This document shows positions 22,725-34,200 of a stretch of DNA of 64,000 nucleotides, in pieces. How positions within the stretch are numbered: position 1 is the stretch's first letter; each line of letters opens with the position of its first letter. The position numbers were made by a program, and so were the translations under genes. Origin of the DNA: Coprinellus micaceus (taxonomy: Eukaryota > Basidiomycota > Agaricomycetes > Agaricales > Psathyrellaceae); NCBI GenBank assembly GCA_951394405.1, contig OX596344.1, positions 1,178,001 through 1,242,000 of the forward strand, written 5' to 3'. The notes beneath the pieces were generated by a model, which saw only the letters and a list, made by a program, of their open reading frames with translations, made no database searches and had not been told where the DNA came from.

Positions 22725-25289
22725 TCAATCCTTCTTGTGCTTCTTCTTCTTCTTGTCTCCGTGCTCAGGCTCCTTGGGCTCCTCAGGCTTGGTCTCGCCC
22801 TGGCAGGCAGCGGGAACCGCGAACCCATTGGTCCTCACTCCTCCACCCCAGGGGGTCTGACCCTCAATCTTCGCATCAACTCCCAATCCCCTCTCAGCGA
22901 AGCCGTTCCACAGAGTGCAGAAGTTCTCTCCCTCCGTAAGGACCTGGTCCGCGGCGATGATCGCGTCCCTAGCCTGGAAGAACGTCGGCCTGCAAGGCTG
23001 CAACTTCATGCCGTTGATGACGAGCTGCACGATGAGCGAGTTCCCGTGCTTGGGGATGAGGGGCTTGCCCTGGGTGGCGGTGGTGCGATAGAAGTCACCA
23101 GGGGGCACAGTCCCATCGGCGTTGGGTGCAGGGGGGAACAAGTCCTCGCTGTACCCATGCTTCTCGATGAGGCGCTGGCTGACAACCCAGAGCAGCTCGG
23201 CCCAAACCTCACCGATGGCGTGGACACCCCAGTATCCTGGCTTGTCGAGGGTCTTGTAGACCGAGGGGTTGACAGCGGTGTCGAGGGAGTACACGAAGTT
23301 GCGGATACCCTGATCTCTGTTCGCAGCCCAAGCGCCCATGGGGTAATCCGAGTAGGTCTTGTTGCTGCGGATGGTCGTAGCAAGGAAGTCTCCCCATCCT
23401 TCACCCATTCCTCCGCTCTCACCCCAGCCGAGGCAGCCCGAGTTCAAGGGACCACCGGTGAGACGAGTGCTGAGACCGTGAGAGAGCTCGTGGATGACGA
23501 TACCCGCCTCGAGGTCACCATCGCGGTAGGGGATAGCAGTATTCCAGAGGTACATGCGCATGCGCCCGTTCTGACCATCGGGAGGGGTCATGAAGTTGGC
23601 ATTGTTGTACCCGGAACCGTCCTGAGCGTTGGCAATGACACCGTCGTTCTCGCGCCCACCACGGCCGAAGTTGTACTGCTGGAAGTTACCAGAGACCTCA
23701 TCAAAGCCGTAGCGGTAGTAGAGATCGTGGACCATGTTCGTGGTGTAGAAGAGCTGGGTCACCGTGGTGTTGATGTACTTCTTGGCCTCGGCGAGGGCGT
23801 CGGCCTTCTCGGTCTCCTTCGGGTCGTACGGGAAGTCGAAGTTCTTGATCTGACCAGCGTCAGGGCGGTAGTTATCGATGTACGCGTTGGCGCCTTCCCA
23901 GTTCTCCTGAGCAAAGACCTAGTAGGAGGGAATGATTAGATATACAGCGGAGTGATGAACGGGATGAAGACATACGTTGTTACCCCAGGTGGTGGTGGTG
24001 TTCCTCCAGAAGTCAGAGGACTTCATACGGACATTGCGCAACGAGGGATCGTTGGCAACAGGGATGGCATGCCAACCAGCAGGGGAGGCCAACTTATCAA
24101 AGCTTTCCTTCTCGATCGAGCGCTCTCCCTCGGCAGGGTCGTTGACACCCCATGGGAAGACATTGTACTCTGCGACAACGGGCTTCTTGGGGATGGGAAC
24201 ATATGAGTCAGACGCCCAGTCAACGACGTGGACGATCTTGTGCGGGGCCTGGACGCTGACGGCGGCTTCATACCAGTTATCCTCCATCTCAACCTCGAAC
24301 TTCCAGACGAGCTGGAGCTCAGTGCCATCGCCGGCCTTGTTGGGCACTTGGGTGTACATCAACTTGGCCTTGACAGGGTTTACGGTGTCCGGAACATTGC
24401 CGACGCTGAACTCAACATCCCCTCGGCTGTCGGGCGAGTCGAAGTGGTTGATGGGAGTGATGTGCATTTTCTCCCTGTAGGATTGGAAGTTCTCCTCGAT
24501 ATCCTCCGACAGCTTGGAGTTCGGGGTGGCCGTGTGCATGAACTGCAAGAGAGCGGCACGGAAGTCCATGACGTCGTCAGTGGCAAACGAAGGGGCATCG
24601 AAGGCGGTCGCGCAGTTGTCATGGATGTTCTGGACAGCCTCAGGAGCGATAGGCTCGTGAGTGCCCATGACGAATTGCTCGGCATAGGAGTCCCGGTTGG
24701 CACGAAGGTGCTGGCGGGCGGCAGTGCATGCCTCCACTCGGGGGTCACGGAGCTCTTCGGTGAGGTTCTCGGGGGACGCGAAAGGCGCCTGTCCTTTGAA
24801 GAACTAACAAGACCCAATTTAGCCGTCACACGAGCTAAAAGGCGACTAATTCCGCAAACTTACCGAATTGCCGTAGGACATGACCACTCCATCCTTAATG
24901 TTGATATTCATGTCTCCGTCCGCGACGTCGAGTCCGTTGACAAGCTGGCGGACGTATACGTGTGTGACGCCTGTATTCTTGTCGGTGTACGAGTCGTCCC
25001 GAATCCTGTAGGAGAGACCATCCGACGCCGTTTGGCTGAGAACGTCTTCAACAAAGACCTTCGCGACCTTCATGGGGCAGATAGACTTGTCCATCGGCGT
25101 GAACCCATTGGTGCGAATGCTGTAGGAGGTCGAGTGGTATTCGGCATGGGGGTGTGCTGGGCCGAACCCGAGCGTCTTCCGCTGCCTCACGGGTGCCTCA
25201 TCGTAGTTGGAGGGCGCTGCGTGCCTGTGACCGTAGATATGACCAGCGAGACTGGCGACGACAATGGCCGTCGAGAAGAAGTGACGCAT
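22725..25289 (-). CDS. Fungalysin, secreted M36 metallopeptidase
   Basis: Exons 25289-24864, 24803-23976, 23918-22725; 815 residues. A signal peptide covers about residues 1-20 (hydrophobic AIVVASLAGHIYG). The FTP/propeptide region runs to roughly residue 400, and the catalytic domain follows. The zinc site is HELSH (561-565) in VIHELSHGLSTRL, with the third ligand Glu591 in GMGEGWGDF. Other family blocks are GRGGRENDGVIANAQDGSG and GVHAIGEVWAELLW. It degrades extracellular proteins and is made as a self-inhibited zymogen (family knowledge). The C-terminal tail is unusual: acidic-Pro then a run of lysines, KKKKKHKKD, at the stop. ATG 25289 was chosen because the hydrophobic signal begins there. 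Confidence 0.95.
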
Positions 25290-26704
25290 AACGAAGGAGT
25301 CCGAGGGTGGGCGCCTGGGCTTCAAACAAATGGGCTCAGGCTATAGAGAAGGGATACAAGGCACTGGGGAGGGCCTTTACAGGAGAGTAGTGGGGAAGGG
25401 AGTGTTGGTTATGGAGATGGTGGTGGTTCAAGAACAACCGCCAAGTGCTGTTACCGCAGATAAGGGGCCGAGTATATGACCAGCAACCGTCACAGCCCCC
25501 GGCTGTCACGTGACCGGTGGGAATGACTCGGACCAAGCTACCCCATTCCCCAGCCCCGTCCTCCGGGCCCCGTTCGTGTTCTCCGCAGGCAATTACGCTT
25601 GAGTACCCACCGCCAAATCGTGCCACTTCCCACCCCAAAATTCCACCCTGAAACGTTGATTTCCCTCCTCGTCGTCCACGACCCCCTCGGAGCTGGCGTC
25701 GACGTGACTAGTCAAGTGACGCTATTCCATGCCATATGATGCGATTCCGTTTTCGTGTAATGCAGCCAGCGCAGCAGCTCAGCCTTGTGGCCCTCGTCAC
25801 CCTCAAATTCCTCGCCTCAGCGCTAGAGGCGAGCCGGAAATATCAGGCTCATCGTGCATCAATGCGAGTATTTCCGCTGTGCTTCCGATATCGAGGGATC
25901 TAGGTTGATAAGCTTGCACGGCGTGGTCGATAAGGACGTCAAGTTAGAAGCGAGGGGCGTGCACCTCAGATTTGCGGGATTCTGCGTTCTGGCGGTGTAC
26001 CGAATCCGGCAAGGAGGAGGACATATACGGGCACCACGCCACTCGGGGCCCATGAATGGTCTGCTTGGTCGTGAAATCTGTCTAACAAACAGAAGGTTTC
26101 CAGTTCAAGTCTGAGTCGAGCCTCCCCCTTTCACTCTCTCTTCGAGATCGTCCAGAAGCGGTGTAAAAGAGGTCCAAAGAAGGCGGGATCAAGCTTCAAA
26201 GTGCAGTCTTCGACGTCATTACCATGCCGGAAGGTGCGGTTGGCCGACCTTACTTTGCACGACCCACTTCAAACCCGAGACAGAAGCATTCAGCCCAGAC
26301 ACGAGGAAGTCTACTTTCCCGAATGGAGCACCTCGTTCCCCGGCCTTGCATCTACACGATATGATAGAAGGTCCAAAAACGCGCACACGACTACACGCCC
26401 TGGTGCGCCCCGCGTTAAGTTCTGCAGGACCGGAAGCTACATCACGCCACGCTTCGGTAATCGAGGTAAGGGCAGGTGGTAGGCAGGCAGTGTCTAGTCA
26501 CGGTGCATGGTCTCAATATAGTGGGCGTACTCGTACATAGCGGTGAAAGACATGATGATTCGTAACAGCACATTGCGGCAGTCCCGGGTCATGCAAGGGG
26601 CTTCTTGAAAGGATGCTTGCTAGTACACACGCTGGCTCGCCGTATACTAGTACTGAACGGCTGTGTGGACATTTCAAGGGTGTAGAGGGTATCCATAACG
26701 TGCA
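25290..26704. other. Intergenic, 1.4 kb, with tRNA remnant
   Basis: Promoter of the fungalysin gene, and a tRNA-Val-like sequence at 26050-26122. No protein gene supported. Confidence 0.5.
26050..26122 (+). pseudogene. tRNA-Val(AAC)-like remnant
   Basis: TGGTCTGCTTGG resembles the D arm of the tRNA-Val at 8270. Anticodon stem TCTGT/ACAGA encloses loop CTAACAA (anticodon AAC), and the T loop TTCAAGT is present. The acceptor strands do not pair and the T stem has a C-A mismatch, so it is probably inactive. Confidence 0.6.
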
Positions 26705-27124
26705 TCACTCCGAGTCCTTCTGCTTTAGCCTCTCCAAAACCGCTTGGACTTGAGGATCTCTGCTTCCTTCTATCGTGCTCACAGCAAGCCGGTCTGTCAG
26801 GAGCAACTAGGTCAGCAAGGAATTCTAGCCCATGGATCGTACACGTCGAAACAACGAACCTACATCGGTATCCTTCTTCGTGATCGCGAAATACTTCGGT
26901 GCCCATCCACTCAATCGCAACGACACCCCTTCCACTGGTAATTCTGCCCTCCACCCAAGTGCCTCCGCGATCTCCTGCTCGACGTAAAGCGTGCCACCGT
27001 CCAAAGTGACTTTGAACTCCTTTGGTGTGGTTTGGATGGCCCGACGAAGTCCTGGTATCTGTGAATGCACCCCGGGGCGACTAAATCGGCGAAAGGAAGT
27101 GAAAGACTTGCTGAGGAAGGGCAT
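26705..27124 (-). CDS. Hypothetical small protein
   Basis: Exons 27124-26860 and 26793-26705 give 117 residues; the splice (donor GTTCG, acceptor ACAG) keeps the frame. The N-terminus is basic and Ser/Phe/Arg-rich without acids for about 30 residues, which would suit a mitochondrial presequence. A compact domain follows, with TPKEFKVTLDGGTLYVEQEI, and then a charged helix ending KQKDSE. I do not recognise the family. It is divergent from the Doc-like gene 288 bp away. Confidence 0.55.
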
Positions 27125-27411
27125 TCTACGAGAGTTGCGCGAGAGGATGAAGCGAGAGTTATCCACCCCGGGTCGCCCGACAGCACACAACATCAACGAC
27201 TCGGACGCGAGATATTTAAGCGCCTGGGGGTGCCGAGGACGGTGCCGATCATTGTGGTCACCCCAGCGCTGCGGCATCGATTCCGAGCCGACGGGTCTGA
27301 CATTTGGGCGCTTATGGTGCGTCGTCACCCACTCGCCATTCTCTGTCATTTTCAACACACTCCCAACCAGCCAGTACCCAATACCAGCCACCCCTTCGAC
27401 CCAAGACCACC

Positions 27412-27976
27412 ATGTCGCGTACAGCCCACGTCGCCTCCCGCTTTTCACGGGTCTTCACTACCGAGTAGTACGCGAAGCGTCTGAACGCACAGATCACATC
27501 GCCGGCTCGAGCTGCTCTCGTCAAACCCAACGAGCTGTACTCAGCGATGGCTCGTCCTCCATCCCTCGCTGCTTTCGAGCCTGATAAGGGCCCGGAGTAC
27601 CTTCCCGCAACGCTGGCGTTTGGGTTGGTTCAGGGGCGTCCGTTCGTAGATAGGAACAAGTGCACAGGTACTTGACCCGTCCTCGTTTCCATTTTCGTGT
27701 GGGCTGAATTTTGGGGAACGATTCTTAGCATACCTCATCGCCAACGAGTATCAGAAAGCTCTTGGTCTTTCTGAGCCTGATGAGTCCGTGGAGCAGGTTG
27801 CTCAGAGGTATATGGACGCTGCTGCGCGGTATGGGCAGGTGAAGGACCTCGTTTACCACACTGATGGGAGTTTCGACAATGGGGAGGGGTCAAAGGAGCT
27901 CACGGGTGGAGACCGGGCGGCTGTTCTCTTTAATTTATTCGTCCGCGCAGTGGTCCGATCGACGATGTGGAAGTAG
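27412..27976 (+). pseudogene. Doc/Fic-like gene interrupted by an in-frame stop
   Basis: Two exons, 27412-27667 and 27729-27976, in one frame apart from a TAG at 27466-27468 (codon 19). Downstream of the stop the protein reads like fungal death-on-curing (Doc-type Fic) proteins: an YLPATLAFGLVQG helix, the loop GRPFVDRNKCT, then an LIANEYQKALGL helix. The family loop is HPFxDGNKRT, so the His, the Gly and the Arg are all replaced. Doc proteins add phosphate, and other Fic proteins AMP, to targets; this copy should be inactive. Translation from ATG 27547 could still make a short product. Both the stop and the loop changes point to decay. Confidence 0.7.
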
Positions 27977-28534
27977 ACCTATTTAATCTCATGTTGCCTT
28001 CGATGGGGTTGCACTAGACCTTGAAGATCAGTTGTACTACGCGGGCTACCTGCCAGGCTATCCGAGGCGAAATGGGGTACGATAGGTTCATGAAGCTTTA
28101 TCAAGCACAAGTGGACACTGTGGATCTCGAGACAGATTGTATTGTGTGGCTATAAATTATTTATAAATATTAGTTATATCATCGCTATGTGTGAGGTTGT
28201 CCCTTTCCAAGGGCGCTTTTGGAGCGTTACAAATACAGTTGCATTTTGAGAAGGTCCATGAATGCGCGATGTGTGTGGTCGAAGATGAAATGCAAGGGGA
28301 GGCGTGGTCGAAAGATGATATGCGGAGAGAAGGAAGGCCGAAGGAGAGATGCTGGTAATGAGAGGGAACCCCAAAGGGAGAGTGGGGAGGGCGCGGGGTC
28401 GTGAGGTTGCTGAAGGGTGACGGATGTGTTTTAGTGGGTGCCTTGATGAGAATTTTGGCACTCGATGTTGGATGGGGATGTATCGTTGGCGTGAAAGTAA
28501 ATCTGCGGCCGGTGGTTGGTACCCGGTGGATTTC
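27977..28534. other. Intergenic, 0.56 kb
   Basis: An AT-rich patch near 28140-28185; no gene seen. Confidence 0.5.
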
Positions 28535-29153
28535 TTAATGGCTCCTCATGATGAGTGCCCAGGCAGCGATACCGGCAATGATTGCGAGTAGGGCGAGCAT
28601 GATGAGAGCGTGTAGGCATCTCTTCGCCCATTTGATCTCGACAGCGCGCATCTTCTCGAGGATCTGGCGACGCTCGTCCTCGGTCTTCTCAGGCATCCAT
28701 ACAGGAGAGGCCTCGGTGGTGGGTGGCTCGCGGAGTGGCGAGAAGAGAATGAAGGCGCCGAAGATCCAGAAGGGGAAGAATACTATCCGGCAGGGCGTTG
28801 TCAATCTGGTGTTTGCGAAGCCATCGAGGGATGAGCCACTTACAGAAACCAAACTTAAAGAGATACATCGCGAGTGTAGCAGGCTCGTAGGTAGCAGTGT
28901 ATGCAGGAAGGGAGTCATCCTTTTCTACATAGGCTGGGAGTGTTTCCTCAGCCTGAGCGACGCTCAAGCGATCGTGTCGACTCTCGTGGGTGGCGGAAGT
29001 GGCGAAGCGGTACCCGAGGAACTCGTCATTGGGATCGTATTGGTGTGTTTCCTGGGAAGCCACCGACGCGATGCGTGGGGTCGCTGGGGCCATGACTGAG
29101 GAAGGGACCGCGATGACGTTTACTGAAGAAGTCGATGCGGAGGTGGAGGTCAT
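28535..29153 (-). CDS. Two-span membrane protein, unknown function
   Basis: Exons 29153-28844 and 28782-28535; 185 residues. The cytosolic-looking N-terminus is Ser/Thr/Ala-rich with two proline-tyrosine sites, TLPAYVEKD and SLPAYTATY. Membrane segments are around FPFWIFGAFILFSP and LHALIMLALLAIIAGIAAWAL, with a charged helix (EKTEDERRQILEKMR) between them. A PY-motif N-terminus ahead of two spans is typical of fungal adaptors for Rsp5-type ubiquitin ligases, but I cannot assign it to a named family. Confidence 0.75.
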
Positions 29154-29886
29154 TGCAAGTGACGTGTTAGTCGCGCAAAAAGATGAGGAGAACTTGAACA
29201 GCGTCGGGTGGCTGGAACCTAAGGAGCTGGGGCTTGTGAAGCATAATTGACGCGCTCCGGCTGGCTTTTATAGGCTCGGGAAAGTGGACGGATTGGAGGC
29301 AATCCAGCAGGATTGGTGTTGCGAGAGAACCCTACACGAGATGCCTTTCCTGGAAATGTGGGCCCACATGGTCAAATAGACGCAAGCAGATCCTTGCCTT
29401 CCTCGCTGTTCCATTCCCTGCCCATATCTCGCCGCATAAATGCCCAAATACGTGAATTTACGCCTATAGGAGATGCACTTGGCAGATGTAAGGGGAGGAA
29501 CCACCCAACCCTCCCAACCCGCTGCCAAACCCCCAACAGCATCCTCGCGAATTCCCATTTTCGGGAATCCATCAGCCATAAGTCGCCACCGATTCTTTCC
29601 CCAATTTGGCTTCCAATCCCGCCACTCGCATTATGTCCTTGACACCAATCCAATCCACCCTAGAATTACATTACACCCCAGTTCGATCTCGTTCACATCT
29701 ACTTAAGATGAAAAGGAAATTTTGGCCAGTCCATCTCGCCACCCGAACTCCTCAGGCCGTTCCCACCGTTTTGTCAAATTGCTTTTTCGAAGGACGGGGA
29801 AGTGGCACGCCGTTCCTCGTGTTGAGACAAAGGTTTTGGGCGAGTTGTCTTATTCCTGTGAACAACGATATGAGGCGGCTGGGCTT
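29154..29886. other. Intergenic, 0.7 kb
   Basis: Nothing recognised. Confidence 0.5.
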
Positions 29887-31452
29887 CTACGTTGGAGTAG
29901 GTGCCAGTTCAAAATGAATCTTTAGACCCTCCTCCCTCAACTCCCGCATCGTCTGGATATCTCCGGCCAATGGCTTGCACCATGAACCACTCATCAAGAT
30001 GAACGTTGCCTCCTCCAACGTTACCACTCCCGTTCCGTCTCCCATCCTCCTTTTAAACCTCCAGGCAAGCATCTCCAGGACCAAACTCACAGGGCAGAAC
30101 AACGCCCCTGTGAAGTATATCCTCTTCAAATTCGGGAGGAGGATAACAATCTCATGGGGATCGTCCCGGGGAGGCATCAGCAGGTCAACGAATGCCTCTG
30201 TCATACTCCGCTGCGCAGCGTGTGCTATCGCCGTGAATGGTCCAGTGGGTACAACCTGCCGCATCCGCAAGTTCAGCTCCTCCAATCCAGGTAGAGCCAT
30301 GAGACACCGAACGAGATCCTCCTCCCCAAATACGCTTTGAGTAATTGCGAGCTTCCGAAGGGCACAGCTCGGCGCCGACCGCAACGCCAGAGACACGACA
30401 GGGAGAAGGGGAACAGTATCCACCCCGGCGAGGTGCATCCCTAACTCCTTCAGGGAAGGCAAGGACACAGCGTCCAGGAGAGTCTTCGCGGCGCCTTTGA
30501 TGAAGACGATGTCGAGGACCTCGAGACTGTGGTGAACGAGATGCACCTTCTCCATCTGCACTCGGGATGAGGTGCCGTGGTGGTGGTTATCGGGACAGTA
30601 TACACGGTCTAGTTCGCACTGCTCCAATTGGGGGCAACGCTTCAAGAGGTCCCAACATTCGGTGACTGTCAGGAACTGGGTCTTGAACCGTTTCAGCTGG
30701 TGCCAAGGTAGGACCATGCTGGAGAAGTCGTACCCTGACAAGTCGACGTCGCATAGGTTTGGTGCGTTGTCCCCACCGAATATGTCTGGAGGCTGATTGA
30801 ACGTAGAAATGGACCCGATGGGTGAGCAGAAGATTGCTCTACTGAGTAGGGGGAACCGCCGACCGAGAAGGAGGTCATGACATTGGGGTGGTAGGAGACA
30901 TTCGATGGAGCCCCAATGATCCGAGTGTTCGACCAGGACCTCCATAACGCGACGCAGAGAACAGAGGGTGGAGTCGTCCTCTTCGGTCGTAAAGAGGGCG
31001 ATGTGGAGAGGTAGATCGGTGGCGCGACGAAGCCATTGTCGGAGGAGGTAGAGCTTGGCTTGAAGATGGGCTCCAGTTGTCGTACGACCTACCCGGAGAG
31101 CGAGGCTGGTCCAGAGGGTTGGCGTAGACCAGACGATGTTGCGCCATGCTGAACAGACCGATCCCAGAAACAGAGGCGTGGTACTCAACCCAGGCGAGCA
31201 GGCGAAGCGGAAGATCTCGATGGGGACTTCGGGGGGAAGACGGGAAATGGGGGCAAGGGAGTTTATTCGACGACGTAAGTCCGACTGGTGGGTTGCAAGG
31301 CGCTCCATAAGTTCGTCGACGTGGGTCATTTCCGCCTCGAGTTCTTCCACCTGGACCTTCGATTAGCGCGATCCATGCGGCATTCCTAGGCTACTCACGG
31401 TCTGCGGCCCTTCCTCCCGTACTCGTTCGCCACATTTTTGGCAGATAGGCAT
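29887..31452 (-). CDS. F-box protein with N-terminal CxxC
   Basis: Exons 31452-31399 and 31356-29887; 507 residues. Exon 1 encodes MPICQKCGERV, a CxxC lead common in mushroom F-box proteins, followed by a coiled coil (EELEAEMTHVDELMERL). The F-box starts near residue 52 with ISRLPPEVPIEIFRFAC and contains VCSAWRNIVWSTPTLWTSL. The rest is Leu-rich with irregular repeats (CELDRVY; LEVLDIVF; LRKLAI; LEELNLRM), probably a substrate-binding LRR fold. It should act in an SCF ubiquitin ligase via Skp1; the target is unknown. The family is highly expanded in Agaricomycetes. Confidence 0.88.
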
Positions 31453-32784
31453 ATTGGCGGTGCCAATGCGTTAGCTTAAAGTTGGCTGGTTTGGGTCAGA
31501 AGGCCGAAGGATGTCCTATTGAATGGCTACCCACCTTATGTACCCTGCGCAGCAGCACTTTGAACGGCTATTCGACCGGGTTATATAACAATAGAAGCGA
31601 TGATCCACCCGAAAGGCCCCCATACGAGTTATAGTGGTAACTCCGCACCTGGAGCCAGTATCCGCAGACACGACGAAATTGTGTGTACGCCACTCGGAGG
31701 CCATCGATCAAGGCCCACCTCGTCGTGTTCTGTCACGATCCAGGAACCGAGGGTCGGACTGAATAAGCCAACTCTTGGCAACAGGCAGTAAAGTCGCGTT
31801 TTCTGAGGCCTGCCTGAATCCCTGGGCCGCTCATCCCTAGCCTATTCAGCCCTGCACTGGGTCAGGATAATCACCACGGTGCTTCCGAATGCCCCCAGAG
31901 TCGAAACATTATGCATCCTGACGTTACAGGCCAGACCACCAGGACCAAGAACACAGAACTCACGATAGAAAGCTTTTCATCGTAGCAATCCACCGAGGAG
32001 CGTCGAGTGCGATACCGCGGACAGACGAGGCCAGACGTAAGGTTCGATAAGGCCAACAGCCTCTCGGAAAGCCCAAACCTCTGCCGGCGAGAACGATCCG
32101 GGCTCGGCGTGCCCTGGCTCGCTGCGCACGAATATCTCTCGCATCGGAGGTCTTCTGGAAGGTGTCGGACGGGGGAACAAACGCACTGCAACCTCCAAAG
32201 GGTAGCCCGTAGCTCTATGCCGCAGATGACACAGTCGAGGTCTGGCTTGGTCCGACTCGAAGGGTTCATTAAATCTCTTATATCCCCTCCGAAGTGACTG
32301 CGTCGTTCGTTCAGAAGTATCGCGCGAACCGGTCTTGAGACACCGCGGCTGTCGACTGGGTTCGTGGTTGGCGGATGGAGAGAGTGAAATCAAACGAAAA
32401 TCATTGGGGAATTGGGGACGATCAGCATATTCGGCATCTCCCGAGGGCGTCTTTGCCAGCCAGCGAGCGCGTGAGCCTTTGGGCAAGACGCCGAACTTCA
32501 ACATTTCACGGCTGAACATATGCACGTCATAGCCAGGAGTACTCCTAGTAACCCCAAGCTTAAACACCTTGGACTGAGGGCCCTGCAGACCTAGATCATG
32601 CGCTGTAGCTTGGGATTCTATGGGCGTGGAATGAATAATTTACATGGATATCCAAAGTGACTGAGCATGCTGGTTAATTGGCAGGTCCCTGTCCTCAAAG
32701 AAAGGCCAATCTTGGCGTGAGTCATGGGGGTAGAAGTGACGATGGAGAGAGACGATATAGGAAGCTAGCTGAAGCCAGAGAGTC
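31453..32784. other. Intergenic, 1.3 kb
   Basis: A 196-codon ORF on the minus strand (32567-31977) is Arg/Pro/Ser-rich with no recognisable motif or splice partners. I do not call it a gene. Confidence 0.4.
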
Positions 32785-34200
32785 TTAGACGTCAGAAATC
32801 ACGACTGTCTTGGTAACCACCGGGAGTTGGATGTGTGGGTTCTTCTCCACTGCCCACTGTCCCTCTGTCTCGTTGAATGACTGGTCGGAAGTAAAAGGTG
32901 TCAAGGCAGGGTAGCAGAGAAATAATGTTAACTTACGCCCTGATTGAGGCTCAAACCATGGTGGTCGAGATTAATGCTTTCCACGGGGTGATGAGACGCG
33001 CTCGGTCCTCTCGTGTGAGAAGAACTGTGGAAGTTTGACATGAATACGCCGCTACTTTTGTCTCTCAAGTGAGACCGTCCGTTCAGCATGGCGACTGGGA
33101 GCAGGATTGAGCGAATGATAATAAGATGAGGGAAAGTGCGATCTCACAGAAGGTGTTTGCGTATAGCCGAGTTACGTTCATGTGTAGGGCCAGCCTTCCA
33201 GAAGCAGTGGTGTCAGACGGGGCTAAATCACGCTACATTGGCAAGGAGGACGCACCACGCGAGATTGGTAGATGAGGCGAAGAATGCGATGAGGACCGCC
33301 ACTTGGATAGCTGTCACTAGTATACCACGTTGTATGACGAACACATTAATTTGGGTAACTAGACTTCTTGTCCTGTATGTTCGCGCAGGGCGGTCAGGTT
33401 TGAGCGCTTGGATAAACAGTTGAACCCGAACTGACTTATCAAGTTGACCCTTCTGGTCTGTGAGGAACATGCACATCGCTACCGTGGCCAGTATGTCGGT
33501 GACTGTAGAAAAGCCTTTCGCAACGGCGAAGAATATCTATGAATCTTCGGAGTTAGTTTCCCTTGTCATAGAACGGAAGTTACTCGCGTACAGCGAAGGT
33601 CTTATTCCGCAAGGCCAAGACCCCAGTGTTCCAGATGTACATCGACGTCACGCAGCCTATCCCTCCCACTGCAGTAGTAGCGTGCACAATGATCAGTTTG
33701 GCCTGCAGGACAAACTGATGGAGCGAACGCACCGCCTGAAACCACGGCGAAGAAAGTCTGGGGACTCAGTGTAAATGAGGGGCTCAGGAGAGGACAAAAT
33801 ACGTTGACTCACAATGAGGCCGATTACAATCCAGTTGCCCTTCCCAAAGCGCTTAACGGCGACCAGCTGATGCACGAAATACAGCTGGGATCTGGAGCCC
33901 GAGTTAGCTCTCGGTTAGACGCCGGTCTACCGATCTCGTACATGAAGGTAATCAAAACGCTGATGAGGCATTCCGCGGAAAACTGCCTGCGGAATTCTTT
34001 TAGTTACGGAGGTGGCCAAGTAGCTAAGAGCAAGAAGTCGTACGGGGTCACGGCTTTGAAGCGTTCAAATGAGCCAAACTCGGGTATCTATCCGGAAGCT
34101 GTCAGAAAACGTTTTTGGCGACGCGAGAGAGACGCACTAGGTAGTAGTAGACCGAGTAAGCTATCAGTGCCGAGGACGCGATATCAAAGAGGCTAAGCGA
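32785..34200 (-). CDS. DUF6534-like seven-span membrane protein, exon structure uncertain
   Basis: Exon-like pieces on the minus strand appear in the order of the Agaricomycete DUF6534 family. They are: ASSALIAYSVYYYLV (about 34180-34130), AECLISVLITFMYE (33980-33940), QLYFVHQLVAVKRFGKGNWI (33885-33810), TVTDILATVAMCMFLTDQ (33520-33455), QINVFVIQRGILVTAIQVAV (33350-33290), then LNGRSHLRDK and a cytosolic tail ending near 32785. These are interspersed with 50-60 nt intron-like gaps. I could not join all junctions in frame, in particular near 33895-33945, so the gene may be decaying. No first exon was found. Function of the family is unknown. Confidence 0.5.

Noticed and set aside
22737..25346. 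Two very long plus-strand open frames (400 and 372 codons) opposite the fungalysin gene
   Set aside because: They are antisense shadows created by GC-rich third codon positions; their protein sequence is repetitive in Val/Asp/Gly/Leu without domains, while the minus strand encodes a complete M36 enzyme.
26705..27976. Divergent small gene plus Doc-like gene as a toxin-antitoxin pair
   Set aside because: The small protein shows no Phd/AbrB-like features, the two are not co-directional, and the Doc loop is degenerate.
31977..32567. 196-codon minus-strand ORF
   Set aside because: Arg/Pro/Ser-rich with no motif, no introns and no family resemblance; likely chance.
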